Positions 18,262 to 26,906 of a DNA stretch of 64,000 nucleotides are shown piece after piece. The notes under the pieces are model-generated. The model saw only the letters and a program-made list of their open reading frames with translations, had not been told where the DNA came from and ran no database searches. Position numbers and translations under genes: made by a program. Numbering within the stretch: position 1 is the first letter of the stretch; every line of letters starts with the position of its first letter. The stretch lies in the NCBI GenBank assembly GCA_944326825.1, contig CALVFL010000028.1, positions 1-64,000 on the forward strand, read 5' to 3'. Origin of the DNA: an uncultured Erysipelotrichaceae bacterium. GTDB lineage: Bacteria; Bacillota_I; Bacilli_A; Erysipelotrichales; Erysipelotrichaceae.

Positions 18262-18822
18262 ATGAAAATTAACAACGAAACGATCATTAAAGATGATGAT
18301 ACTTTGATCAGAGAGAAATCCAGCGATGTCACTTTGCCGCTAAGCAAAGAAGATAAAGATACCCTTTTGGCCTTGCTTAAATATGTAGATGATTCCACTA
18401 TTAAAGAAATAGCTGAAAAAGAAGATCTAAGACCGGCTGTCGGCATAGCGGCGATCCAGATCGGTGTTAAAAAGAAGATGATCGCTGTGATCATCAAAAA
18501 CAGCGAAGGCAAGAAGATCTATGAATATGCCCTCGTCAATCCCAAGATCATCTCTAATTCCGTTGAAGAAGCTTATTTGGGAAGCGGTGAAGGATGTCTT
18601 AGCGTCAAGGGCGAACATGAAGGCTATGTCTATCGTTCCAGAAGGATCAAAGTCAAGGCTTATGATCTTTTAGAGGATAAAGAAGTGATCATCAAGGCCA
18701 GCGATTATCTCGCTATCGTCTTACAGCATGAGATCGACCATTTTAAAGGCATCCTGTTTTATGATCACATCAATAAAAAAGATCCCTTTTATATTAAAAA
18801 AGACGCTTTCAGAATTGATTAA
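18262..18822 (+). CDS. def: Peptide deformylase
   Basis: Removes the formyl group from nascent N-terminal fMet. 186 residues, type 2-like length. Motif 1 is AVGIAAIQIG (the usual first Gly of GxGxAAxQ is Ala here), motif 2 is GEGCLSVKG with the metal-binding Cys, and motif 3 is QHEIDHFKG with the two His ligands and catalytic Glu. Downstream of the stop, TTTATCCT/AGGATAAA (about 18837-18859) forms a weak hairpin. No ribosome site; TATAAT ends 8 nt before ATG. Confidence 0.94.
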   Translation: MKINNETIIKDDDTLIREKSSDVTLPLSKEDKDTLLALLKYVDDSTIKEIAEKEDLRPAVGIAAIQIGVKKKMIAVIIKNSEGKKIYEYALVNPKIISNSVEEAYLGSGEGCLSVKGEHEGYVYRSRRIKVKAYDLLEDKEVIIKASDYLAIVLQHEIDHFKGILFYDHINKKDPFYIKKDAFRID

Positions 18823-18888
18823 ATAACGATAATCGTTTATCCTATAAATAAGGATAAAAGATACTTTTTATAATGACAAGGAGGACTA

Positions 18889-20649
18889 ATGACAAGAAAG
18901 ACAACAAGGAACAGCCGCCACATGGTTTCGACGACTTATTACGGGGCTCCTAACTTTGATCTGAAGACTGATACTTTAGTATATGCCTTAGGAGGTCTGG
19001 GTGAAGTCGGCAAAAACATGTACTGTTTCGAACATGATGACGAGATAATTATTGTCGATGCCGGGGTCATGTTTCCTGATGATGACCTTTTAGGTATCGA
19101 TTATGTAATACCGGATTATTCTCATCTGATCAAAAACCGTGACAAGATCAAGGCTTTGATCATCACGCACGGCCATGAGGATCATATCGGAGGCATCCCA
19201 TTCCTTTTACAATCCTGCCCGATCAAAGACATTTACGCTCCTAAGTTTGCGAAAGCTTTGATCGAAAAGAAACTTTCCGAAAAAAGAAAGCTCGCTTCTA
19301 CCAAGATAATTGAGATCAACGAGAATTCCAGCATCCGCACTAAATATTTTACTGTCGGTTTCTTTAATACCATTCACTCAATTCCGGATTCTTTAGGTGT
19401 TTTGATCAATACTCAAAACGGAAGGATCGTCGAAACCGGCGACTTTAAATTCGATCTGACACCGGTAGGTACTAATTCTGATTATCAGAAGATGGCTTAT
19501 ATCGGAGCCAGTGGCGTAACTTTACTGATGAGTGACTCGACCAATTCGGAAGTTGAAGGTTTTTCGATCTCGGAAAGAAAAGTAGCCCGCTCGATCTTTG
19601 AAATCACGCAAAAGACTCCGGGCCGTCTGATCGTATCGACTTTCGCTTCCAATGTCTATCGCTTGGGACAGATTTTGAAATCAGCCGTTGACTGCGGCCG
19701 TAAAGTAGCTGTCTTTGGACGTTCGATGGAAAATGTCGTTGAGATCGCTTTAAATCTTAAAACGATCGACATCGACCGGGATGCCTTCGTATCTCCTGAG
19801 ATGATCAATACTATTCCTAACGATAAGATCTGTATTGTCTGTACCGGCTCGCAGGGCGAAGCCTTGGCCGCTTTATCCAGGATCGCCAACGGTACCCATC
19901 GTCATATCAAGATCATTCCTGGTGATACCGTAGTCTTCTCTTCTAATCCGATACCTGGCAATGCCACCAATGTATCAGGCATCATCAATCAGCTGGTCAG
20001 AGTAGGAGCCAACGTCTTGACCAATACTCCTTTGACTTCCCTGCATACGACAGGACACGCTTCCAAAGAAGAACAGATGCTGATGCTGCAGCTGATCAAG
20101 CCTAAATTCTTCATGCCGATGCATGGCGAATATAAAATGCTTAAAACTCATGCCGATACGGCTGTTGCGACCGGTGTTAAAAAAGAGAATTGTTTTATTT
20201 GCGCCAATGGCGATGCTTTGGTACTTAAAAATGAAGAAGTCTATCGGGCCAACATCCGTATTCAGACCGATGCGATCTATGTTGACGGCAATGACATCTC
20301 CGGCTTGTCCACTTCTGTCATCAAAGACCGCAAGATCTTGGCTGATAACGGTATGGTAGCCGTCATAATCTGCATTGATTCCAGAAGCAACAAGATCCTT
20401 TGCAAACCAGGCATCGTATCAAGAGGTTTTGTCTTTATCAAAGAATCACAGACTTTGATGAAAGAATCGGAAAACCTGGTCTATGAAGCTTTAAGACAGG
20501 CCATGAAACAAAAAGTTACCTTCGGCGATCTTAAAAACAGTGTCCGTGATACTTTGGAACCTTTCCTATATCAAAAGACCAACCGCAATCCTATCGTCAT
20601 TCCGGTCATCTTAAATCATAAAGACGCTATGCCTAAACGTGACCGTTAG
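18889..20649 (+). CDS. rnj: Ribonuclease J
   Basis: Beta-CASP metallo-beta-lactamase RNase with 5'-3' exo- and endonuclease activity, a main mRNA-decay and rRNA-maturation enzyme in Bacillota. The 586-residue protein has GGLGEVGKNM, the HGHEDHIGG metal motif (near residue 86), DSTNSE, CTGSQGEALAALSRIANG in the beta-CASP domain, and the C-terminal domain. A basic N-terminal extension (MTRKTTRNSRHMVSTTYY) precedes the core. AAGGAGGACTA-ATG start. No second rnj gene is in the window, so J1 or J2 cannot be assigned. Confidence 0.93.
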   Translation: MTRKTTRNSRHMVSTTYYGAPNFDLKTDTLVYALGGLGEVGKNMYCFEHDDEIIIVDAGVMFPDDDLLGIDYVIPDYSHLIKNRDKIKALIITHGHEDHIGGIPFLLQSCPIKDIYAPKFAKALIEKKLSEKRKLASTKIIEINENSSIRTKYFTVGFFNTIHSIPDSLGVLINTQNGRIVETGDFKFDLTPVGTNSDYQKMAYIGASGVTLLMSDSTNSEVEGFSISERKVARSIFEITQKTPGRLIVSTFASNVYRLGQILKSAVDCGRKVAVFGRSMENVVEIALNLKTIDIDRDAFVSPEMINTIPNDKICIVCTGSQGEALAALSRIANGTHRHIKIIPGDTVVFSSNPIPGNATNVSGIINQLVRVGANVLTNTPLTSLHTTGHASKEEQMLMLQLIKPKFFMPMHGEYKMLKTHADTAVATGVKKENCFICANGDALVLKNEEVYRANIRIQTDAIYVDGNDISGLSTSVIKDRKILADNGMVAVIICIDSRSNKILCKPGIVSRGFVFIKESQTLMKESENLVYEALRQAMKQKVTFGDLKNSVRDTLEPFLYQKTNRNPIVIPVILNHKDAMPKRDR

Positions 20650-20653
20650 ACCT

Positions 20654-20682
20654 ATCCATCCGCTTAGCGGATGGATTTTTTT
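20654..20682 (+). terminator. Terminator of the RNase J gene
   Basis: ATCCATCCGC (20654-20663) / GCGGATGGAT (20667-20676), a perfect 10-bp stem with a TTA loop, then a T run to 20682. Confidence 0.92.
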
Positions 20683-20693
20683 AATTACAGCAG

Positions 20694-20746
20694 CAAGTTA
20701 TCAGGCAAATAACTTGACTTATAATACTATGCGACATATAGTATTA
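20694..20746 (+). promoter_or_regulatory. tldDE promoter with two tandem interrupted palindromes
   Basis: TTGACT (20714-20719), 17-bp spacer, TATAGT (20737-20742). CAAGTTAT-N7-ATAACTTG (20694-20716) covers the -35 and TAATACTAT-N7-ATAGTATTA (20722-20746) covers the -10. Both are perfect inverted repeats with 7-bp spacers and different sequences. AAGGAGGT follows before the ATG at 20763. Their position over both promoter boxes suggests operators. Confidence 0.7.
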
Positions 20747-20762
20747 AATAAGGAGGTTTAAT

Positions 20763-22157
20763 ATGTTGAGTTCTTTTTTGAAAGAGCGGATCAAAATCGC
20801 TAAAAATCTGGTCGATACTTTAAGCAAAGATTATGAATATGTATCGGTTTTCGGCCGTCATGCCAAAGGCCGAAACTATGTCGTAACATCCAAGCAGGTA
20901 AAGATCGGCGATAGAGAAAGGATCACTGATTCCGATGCCGGATTTGTGATCAAAGTATATGACAGAAATCATTACAGTGAATATTCATGCGACGACATCA
21001 AAGATCTGGATGTCGCCAAAATGAAAGAAGCAATCAGTCTAAAAGATTATGACGGCAAGTATGTTGATGCCGGGGTCTTAAAAGATGAGCCGTTAGTCGA
21101 GTCTTTTCAAAGAGAAGATGAAGAAAGACTGAGTGATGAAGAGATCATTGAATATTTGACCAAGTTCAAAGATGAAGCGATGAGTTATGATGATAAGATC
21201 GTCGAAGCACAATTCGTCTTCTCTAAAAGAGAAGTGTCCAATATCTTTGTTTCCAAGCATCGCACTTTGGATCAATACTACACTTATAATAATGTCATCG
21301 GCTATATCGTAGCCTCGCAAAACGGCAAGATTCAAAGCAGCTATGACGGCACTAACGGAGTAAACTCCAAGACCTGTTTTGAAAAGATGGCTCTTAAAGT
21401 GAAAGATATGGCCGCTTTGGCTTGTAAGCTTTTGGAAGCCAAAACGATGAAGCCGGGCTATTATGATGTCATCACCCACCCTTCGATCAGCGGACTTATC
21501 GCACATGAAGCTTTCGGACATGGTGTCGAGATGGATATGTTTGTTAAAAACAGGGCCAAAGCCAAAGATTATTTAGGAAAAAGAGTAGCCAGCCCTTTAG
21601 TCAATATGAAAGATGGGGCCAAGAGTGCCCTCTCGGCAGCTTCATATTTCTTTGATGATGACGGTGTCTTGGCCCATGATACACAGATCATTGAAAACGG
21701 TATTTTAAAAAGCGGCATCTCTGATGTCTTGTCGGCGCTTGAATTAAAAACCGAGGCCACCGGCAATTCCCGCCGTGAATCAAGCCAAAGCAAAGCCTAT
21801 ACCCGTATGACTAATACTTTCTTTTGTGCCGGCAACGATAAATTAGAGGACATGATCAGATCCATCAAACATGGTTTCTTTCTGTATCAGACCTCAAACG
21901 GTATGGAAGATCCTAAAAACTGGCAGATCCAGTGTACTGCTCAATATGCCTATGAGATCATCGATGGCAAACTGACGGATAATATCTATGCGCCAGTCGT
22001 CATCAGCGGATATGTGCCAGATCTTTTAAATTCCATTTCCATGGTATCAGACGAAGTAGAAGTCGATGGTTCAGGAATGTGCGGCAAAGGCCATAAAGAA
22101 TGGGTCTATGTAGCTGATGGCGGCCCTTATTTGAAAGCGAAGGTGAAATTAGGATGA
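20763..22157 (+). CDS. tldD: TldD-family metalloprotease subunit
   Basis: 464 residues. It contains the zinc-protease motif HEAFGHGVEMD (HExxxH) in the middle, plus the C-terminal DxxxGMCGKGHKEWVYVADGGPY pattern of TldD. TldD/TldE heterodimers degrade unfolded peptides, and in other bacteria they also process ribosomal peptides such as microcin B17. No precursor peptide gene is visible nearby. Overlaps tldE by 4 nt (ATGA). Confidence 0.92.
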   Translation: MLSSFLKERIKIAKNLVDTLSKDYEYVSVFGRHAKGRNYVVTSKQVKIGDRERITDSDAGFVIKVYDRNHYSEYSCDDIKDLDVAKMKEAISLKDYDGKYVDAGVLKDEPLVESFQREDEERLSDEEIIEYLTKFKDEAMSYDDKIVEAQFVFSKREVSNIFVSKHRTLDQYYTYNNVIGYIVASQNGKIQSSYDGTNGVNSKTCFEKMALKVKDMAALACKLLEAKTMKPGYYDVITHPSISGLIAHEAFGHGVEMDMFVKNRAKAKDYLGKRVASPLVNMKDGAKSALSAASYFFDDDGVLAHDTQIIENGILKSGISDVLSALELKTEATGNSRRESSQSKAYTRMTNTFFCAGNDKLEDMIRSIKHGFFLYQTSNGMEDPKNWQIQCTAQYAYEIIDGKLTDNIYAPVVISGYVPDLLNSISMVSDEVEVDGSGMCGKGHKEWVYVADGGPYLKAKVKLG

Positions 22158-23428
22158 TCGATAAATTGATTGCCTGTATTAAAAGACATTATGAAATAAG
22201 TGATTATGAGATCACTTCTACTCACAGTGAAAAAGCACAGCTATTCTTTGTGCTCAATAAATTAGAAACCAATCGGGCTACCGATAACACAAGTGTCAGT
22301 GCCACTATCTATGTCAAACATGATGGATACCTGGGCAGCGCTTCTTTAGTTCTCAATGCTGCCGATGATGATGAAACCATCGAAAACAAGATCAAAGATG
22401 CGATCAAGATCGCTAAGACTATCAATAATCCCTGCTTTGAATTAGAAAAGGATAAAGACAGTCCGCAAAGCGAACTTGTCAGCATTCAAAATAGAGATCT
22501 TAAAGATGTGGCTCTTAAAACAGCTAAAGCCATCATCAAAGCCGATAAAGATAAAGAAGGCTGGCTCAATTCGATCGAAGTATTTGTCAGAAGGAATTCT
22601 CATCACCTTGTCAATTCGCAAGGCGTTGACCGCCGTTTTGAAAAGACTTCCCTGTTTGCAGAAATCATTCCGACCTGGAAAGGCAAGGATGAGGAAGTTG
22701 AATTATATCTTTCTTTCAATATGATCACTGAAGATTATGAAGCTATTACTCAAAAAGCCAGAGATATTCTTTTGGAAGCTAAAAGGCGCAGCGAAGCGAT
22801 CAAACCAAGCGGCAAAATGCTGAAGGCTGATGTCATCATCAAGGGCGAGATGTTAGATACGATCATGGCTAATTTTAAAAGCGATCTGCATTTCAGCAAT
22901 GTCTATATGCACTCTAACCACTATAGCTTAAATGATGAAGTAGTACCTTATGATCTCAATATGAAGGTCAAAGGCATCCTTCCTGAAGCTTATTACTCGG
23001 CACCATTTGATTCGCATGGTACGCTTATCAAAGATACTGCCATCATCGAAAACGGTAAAGTAAGCAGTTATTGGGGCGATATTCAGTATGGCCAATATCT
23101 TAATGCCGATAAGATCAGCGGCAATGGCCAGCTAGTCGAAGTAGAAGTCGGCAAGGAGGCGACTTTTGAAAAGCTTGCCCTGCCTTATCTTGAGCTATGC
23201 AATTTCTCCTCGCCGCAGCTTGAAAGCAATTCCGGCTATTGCGGCGGCGAAGTAAGACTGGCACTATACCATGATTTAGACGGCTCGATCACCCCATTAA
23301 GCTCTTTCAGTATCAGCACCAATATCTATGAAGCGATCAAAAAGGCCACTTTTTCTAAAGAGATGATCACCAGCGATGATTATCATGGTCCTAAATACCT
23401 AAGACTGAAAGGTGTAACGATCAGCTGA
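22154..23428 (+). CDS. tldE: TldE/PmbA-family protein, partner of TldD
   Basis: 424 residues, homologous in layout to TldD but without the HExxxH motif, as usual for the TldE/PmbA subunit that shapes the heterodimer. The NSQGVDRRFEKTSLFAEI segment and the Gly-rich end are typical. Translationally coupled to tldD and followed by a strong terminator, so the two form a closed two-gene unit. Confidence 0.88.
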   Translation: MIDKLIACIKRHYEISDYEITSTHSEKAQLFFVLNKLETNRATDNTSVSATIYVKHDGYLGSASLVLNAADDDETIENKIKDAIKIAKTINNPCFELEKDKDSPQSELVSIQNRDLKDVALKTAKAIIKADKDKEGWLNSIEVFVRRNSHHLVNSQGVDRRFEKTSLFAEIIPTWKGKDEEVELYLSFNMITEDYEAITQKARDILLEAKRRSEAIKPSGKMLKADVIIKGEMLDTIMANFKSDLHFSNVYMHSNHYSLNDEVVPYDLNMKVKGILPEAYYSAPFDSHGTLIKDTAIIENGKVSSYWGDIQYGQYLNADKISGNGQLVEVEVGKEATFEKLALPYLELCNFSSPQLESNSGYCGGEVRLALYHDLDGSITPLSSFSISTNIYEAIKKATFSKEMITSDDYHGPKYLRLKGVTIS

Positions 23429-23444
23429 TCACTCTAAAATGTTT

Positions 23445-23478
23445 AAAAGGCACGGTTTTAAAAGACCGTGCCTTTTTA
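23445..23478 (+). terminator. Terminator of tldDE
   Basis: AAAAGGCACGGT (23445-23456) / ACCGTGCCTTTT (23465-23476), a perfect 12-bp stem followed by T-rich sequence. Confidence 0.9.
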
Positions 23479-23492
23479 TTATGAAGAAGTTT

Positions 23493-23521
23493 AAAAAACA
23501 TCTGCTTTTTGACAGATGTTT
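23493..23521 (-). terminator. Terminator of pfkA-pyk
   Basis: On the minus strand AAACATCTG...CAGATGTTT, a 9-bp stem, followed by TTTTTT (23498-23493). It lies 15 nt past the pyk stop. Confidence 0.85.
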
Positions 23522-23535
23522 GGTAGTTCAGATGA

Positions 23536-24951
23536 TTATTTGACCTCGACGATCTTCATCATATTGGCCGAACCCTCACCAGTCGGATAACCGGCTGAGA
23601 TGATGATGAGCTGACCAGGTTTTAAGCCATGAGCTTTGGCAACAGCACTGGCAAGTTCATCGTCGTTAGTCATCTCGTTTTGAACTTTAGAATAAAGCGG
23701 ATGGACTCCCCAGTAAAGTTCAAGCTTGCTTTGGGTGGACTTTGAGAAAGTAACGGCATAGATCGGACAGCTTGGACGATATTTGGAAAGTCTTCTGGCT
23801 GTCGTACCGCCTTGAGTAAAGACGACGATAGCGCCGATATCAAGTGTTAAAGTAGCATCGGAGATCGAGATACCGATAGCATCCTGAACACTTTGATTGT
23901 TGTATTGTTTTAAGACTTCCAGATTTTGACGGTATGGGATTATACTTTCGGTAGCTTCAATGATCCTGGCCATCGTATGAACGGCTTCGATCGGATAATC
24001 ACCGGCAGCTGATTCAGCCGAAAGCATTACAGCATCACTGCCGTCAAGCACAGCATTGGCTACGTCGCTGGCTTCTGCTCTTGTGCAGCGAGGATTGGAA
24101 GTCATTGAATCAAGCATGTGGGTAGCTGTTATAACAGCCTTGCCATAACGATTGGCAGCCTGGATGATCTTCTTTTGATAGATCGGTACAAAAGCTGTTT
24201 CAACTTCTACACCTAAATCACCTCTGGCGACCATGACGCCATCAGCTGCTTCGAGGATCTCTTCGATATTGTCAAAACCTTCCTGATTTTCGATCTTGGC
24301 GATGATATCGATCTTTGGTTTGCCCATCTCTACTAAGATCGAGCGGATCGCTCTGACATCTTCAGCTCTTCTGACAAATGAAGCGGCGATAAAATCAACG
24401 TTGTTTTCACAGCCGAAACGGATATCGGCATCATCTTTTTCCGAGATGAAAGGCATTGAAAGCTTGACGCCTGGCACATTGCAGCCTTTCTTGGAAGCGA
24501 TCGGTCCGTTTACTTCAACTCGGCAAGTCAATTCTTCCCCATTGTTGGCTAGGATCGTCAAACGCATCTTGCCGTCGTTTATCAGAATATAGTTGCCGGC
24601 CTTGACATCGTCAAAGAGTTCCGGACACTGGATATGGAAACGTTCATGGGTACCCACGATCTTTTCTTTAGTGATCGTAACGATCTCACCTATCTTGTAT
24701 TCTTCTTTACCCTTTTCAAAATCTCCCAGTCTGATCTCCGGTCCTTTGGTATCTAACATGATACCTAAGTTCAGCTGATTTTCTTTTTCTACTTTATGGA
24801 TCAGTTTGATGCGATTCAAATGTTCTTCATGACTGCCATGCGAAAAATTGAGTCGCACGATATTCATTCCTTCTTTGGCCATCTTTAAGATAGTATCGTA
24901 ATTCTCGCTGGCTGGCCCTAGTGTACATACTATTTTTGTCTGTTTATTCAT
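23536..24951 (-). CDS. pyk: Pyruvate kinase
   Basis: PEP + ADP to pyruvate + ATP, the last step of glycolysis. 471 residues, without the extra C-terminal PEP-utiliser-like domain found in Bacillus Pyk. Seen: TKIVCTLGPAS, RLNFSHGSHEEH, DTKGPEIRLG, the active-site IAKIENQEG, MVARGDLGVE, TATHMLDSM, and the C-terminal allosteric domain (FTQGGTTARRLSKYRPSCPIYAVT). AAGGGAGAATGC precedes the ATG. 10 nt after pfkA, in one operon. Confidence 0.97.
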   Translation of the reverse strand: MNKQTKIVCTLGPASENYDTILKMAKEGMNIVRLNFSHGSHEEHLNRIKLIHKVEKENQLNLGIMLDTKGPEIRLGDFEKGKEEYKIGEIVTITKEKIVGTHERFHIQCPELFDDVKAGNYILINDGKMRLTILANNGEELTCRVEVNGPIASKKGCNVPGVKLSMPFISEKDDADIRFGCENNVDFIAASFVRRAEDVRAIRSILVEMGKPKIDIIAKIENQEGFDNIEEILEAADGVMVARGDLGVEVETAFVPIYQKKIIQAANRYGKAVITATHMLDSMTSNPRCTRAEASDVANAVLDGSDAVMLSAESAAGDYPIEAVHTMARIIEATESIIPYRQNLEVLKQYNNQSVQDAIGISISDATLTLDIGAIVVFTQGGTTARRLSKYRPSCPIYAVTFSKSTQSKLELYWGVHPLYSKVQNEMTNDDELASAVAKAHGLKPGQLIIISAGYPTGEGSANMMKIVEVK

Positions 24952-24961
24952 GCATTCTCCC

Positions 24962-25921
24962 TTATACTAAGCGATCAAATAAGCGGTATAGCTGTTTGCG
25001 GGAAGTTTTTGGCATAGCTAATGCTTCATCGATCGGGAAAGAAACGATCTTGTTTTCTTTGATGCCGACACAATGTCCGCCCACTCCCTGAACTAATAGA
25101 TCAACAGCTTTTTCGCCCATCCTTGAAGCTAAAACACGATCATTAGGTGTAGGTGAGCCACCTCTTTGGATATGTCCTAATACTGTCGAGCGACCGCTGA
25201 ATCCGGTAGAAGCTGATATTTTACGAGCCAGAGCCTCAACATCACAGATCTTTTCACAGATGATCACGATGGCATGAGATTTGCCGGTATTGTCTAAATA
25301 ACGCAAACGATCAAGGATATCCTCTTCATCATAACCGGTTTCCGGGGTGACGACGATCTCAGCACCGCACGATAAGCCAGAGTAAACGGCTAAATCACCG
25401 CAATGATTGCCCATTACTTCCACTACCGAGCAGCGATGATGAGAACTGGAGGTATCTCTTAATTTATCCACCGCATCAACAACTGTGTTTAAAGCTGTAT
25501 CGAAACCGATCGTCTGATCCGTGCCGGCAATATCATTATCGATAGTACCTGGCAAACCGATACAGTTGATGCCAAGATCTGTCAAAGCTTTAGCGCCACG
25601 ATAAGAACCGTCCCCGCCGATAACGACGATAGCATCGATCTCTTTTTCCTTGAGGATCTCGCAAGCTTTAAGCTGCACGTCACGATCCTTGAATTCGGGA
25701 AGTCTGGCACTTCCTAAGATCGTACCGCCTCTTGAAAGGATGTCGGAAACATTGGTCTTGCTGAACTGACGCATCCTGCCTTCGATCAGACCACGGTAGC
25801 CGTCTTCGATACCATAGACTTCAATGCCGTTGCCTAGGGCACATCTTGTCACAGCTCTGATGGCAGCGTTCATGCCTGGCGAATCTCCGCCGGATGTTAA
25901 AACTCCAATCTTTCTTATCAT
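24962..25921 (-). CDS. pfkA: ATP-dependent 6-phosphofructokinase
   Basis: Fructose-6-phosphate + ATP to fructose-1,6-bisphosphate. 319 residues from ATG 25921, which has AAGGAGGTAG in front; the in-frame extension upstream to 25951 has no ribosome site and is rejected. Seen: [27 protein letters not shown] (the Gly at this site marks ATP rather than PPi use), [29 protein letters not shown], and [10 protein letters not shown]. Operon pfkA-pyk. Confidence 0.97.
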   Translation of the reverse strand: MIRKIGVLTSGGDSPGMNAAIRAVTRCALGNGIEVYGIEDGYRGLIEGRMRQFSKTNVSDILSRGGTILGSARLPEFKDRDVQLKACEILKEKEIDAIVVIGGDGSYRGAKALTDLGINCIGLPGTIDNDIAGTDQTIGFDTALNTVVDAVDKLRDTSSSHHRCSVVEVMGNHCGDLAVYSGLSCGAEIVVTPETGYDEEDILDRLRYLDNTGKSHAIVIICEKICDVEALARKISASTGFSGRSTVLGHIQRGGSPTPNDRVLASRMGEKAVDLLVQGVGGHCVGIKENKIVSFPIDEALAMPKTSRKQLYRLFDRLV

Positions 25922-25939
25922 AATTTCTACCTCCTTGCT

Positions 25940-25995
25940 ATTGTAACACAATAAATAAAAGTCAAATACGCTTTTATGAAATGTAAACGCTTAAT
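25940..25995 (-). promoter_or_regulatory. pfkA-pyk promoter with upstream cre-like site
   Basis: On the minus strand: TACAAT at 25945-25940, a weak -35 TATTTG at 25968-25963 (17-bp spacer). TGTAAACGCTTAAT (25982-25995, plus strand) matches 12 of 14 positions of the CcpA operator consensus TGWAANCGNTNWCA and lies upstream of the -35, overlapping the end of dnaI. Such upstream placement is known for activation of the lactococcal pfk-pyk-ldh operon by CcpA. Confidence 0.5.
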
Positions 25996-26905
25996 CTTTA
26001 TTTCTTTTATTATTTCCCTTTAAAACATACTCTAAAGCCAGATTTTTAACTCTTTCCATCATCCTGGCTGCCCTTAGATTATCAACGTTCATATTCTTGT
26101 CAATACGCAGATTATCGTATAAGGCTTTAAGTGTTAAATTGGAAGTAAAAAGGGTACATAATTCATTCTCCATCCGATGATCCAAGATCGTAAACAAGAG
26201 ATCATCCCGGGAATAACTGCTTAAAGTTTCCGTACCGAAATCATCAAAGACCAGATAGTCACAGCTTTTGATGGCTTCCAGCAGTTTTTCGTAATCTTCT
26301 TTATCGTTTATCAGAAGGTTTCGCATCGTATTGACAAATTCAGCCGTCTTTAAAAAAGCGACCCGATGACCCTTTTTAGCCATGGTATTGATAAAAGCGA
26401 TGCTGAGATAGGTCTTGCCGACCCCAAAACTGCCGCTGATATAAAGGCCTTTGTGCAGTTCATTTTGGCTGAGTTTTAAAAGATTGAGATAAAGTTCCCC
26501 ATAAGAGCGCTCATTCACATCGACCTTGATATTATCAAGATCAAGCCCTCTTAAACTCTTGGGGATATTTGAATAGACGAAATTGTTAAGATAGGCTTCA
26601 TCATGATGCTTCTTGCTTAAAAACGGACATTCACACAAAGCCAGAGTCAAAGAACCGTTATATTCCAAAACAAAGTGATGACCGCTCATCTCTTGTTTGC
26701 ACATATATAAGCCCTGACAGCCCTCACAGATCTTTAAACTGTTCAGATATTCTTCTAAATAGCTTAAAGGTCTTAGTTTATCGATATCAAGACCATTTTC
26801 GATCATAAAACGTCTTATCGGCTCTTTTTGAGCGAGCTTTGCTTTTTTTAAAGCCAGACTCTTATCTAATGTCTTATCATCAAGCTTATAATCATCAAAA
26901 TACAT
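25991..26905 (-). CDS. dnaI: Primosomal helicase loader DnaI
   Basis: AAA+ ATPase that loads the replicative helicase, used with DnaB/DnaD in Bacillota. The N-terminal domain carries Cys-rich CEGCQGLYMCKQ and CECPFL (zinc site, about residues 65-100); the ATPase domain has GSFGVGKTYLSIAF and LVFDDFGTE. The track start at 26926 lies inside dnaB; ATG 26905 is preferred because GAGGG lies 7 nt upstream and the dnaB stop is 1 nt away (TGATATG). Roughly 304 residues. Confidence 0.92.
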   Translation of the reverse strand: MYFDDYKLDDKTLDKSLALKKAKLAQKEPIRRFMIENGLDIDKLRPLSYLEEYLNSLKICEGCQGLYMCKQEMSGHHFVLEYNGSLTLALCECPFLSKKHHDEAYLNNFVYSNIPKSLRGLDLDNIKVDVNERSYGELYLNLLKLSQNELHKGLYISGSFGVGKTYLSIAFINTMAKKGHRVAFLKTAEFVNTMRNLLINDKEDYEKLLEAIKSCDYLVFDDFGTETLSSYSRDDLLFTILDHRMENELCTLFTSNLTLKALYDNLRIDKNMNVDNLRAARMMERVKNLALEYVLKGNNKRNKD

Positions 26906-26906
26906 A

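Noticed and set aside
20650-20762. Small precursor peptide gene for a TldD/TldE-processed ribosomal peptide
   Set aside because: The gap holds only a terminator and the operator-promoter; no frame with a leader-like start and ribosome site.
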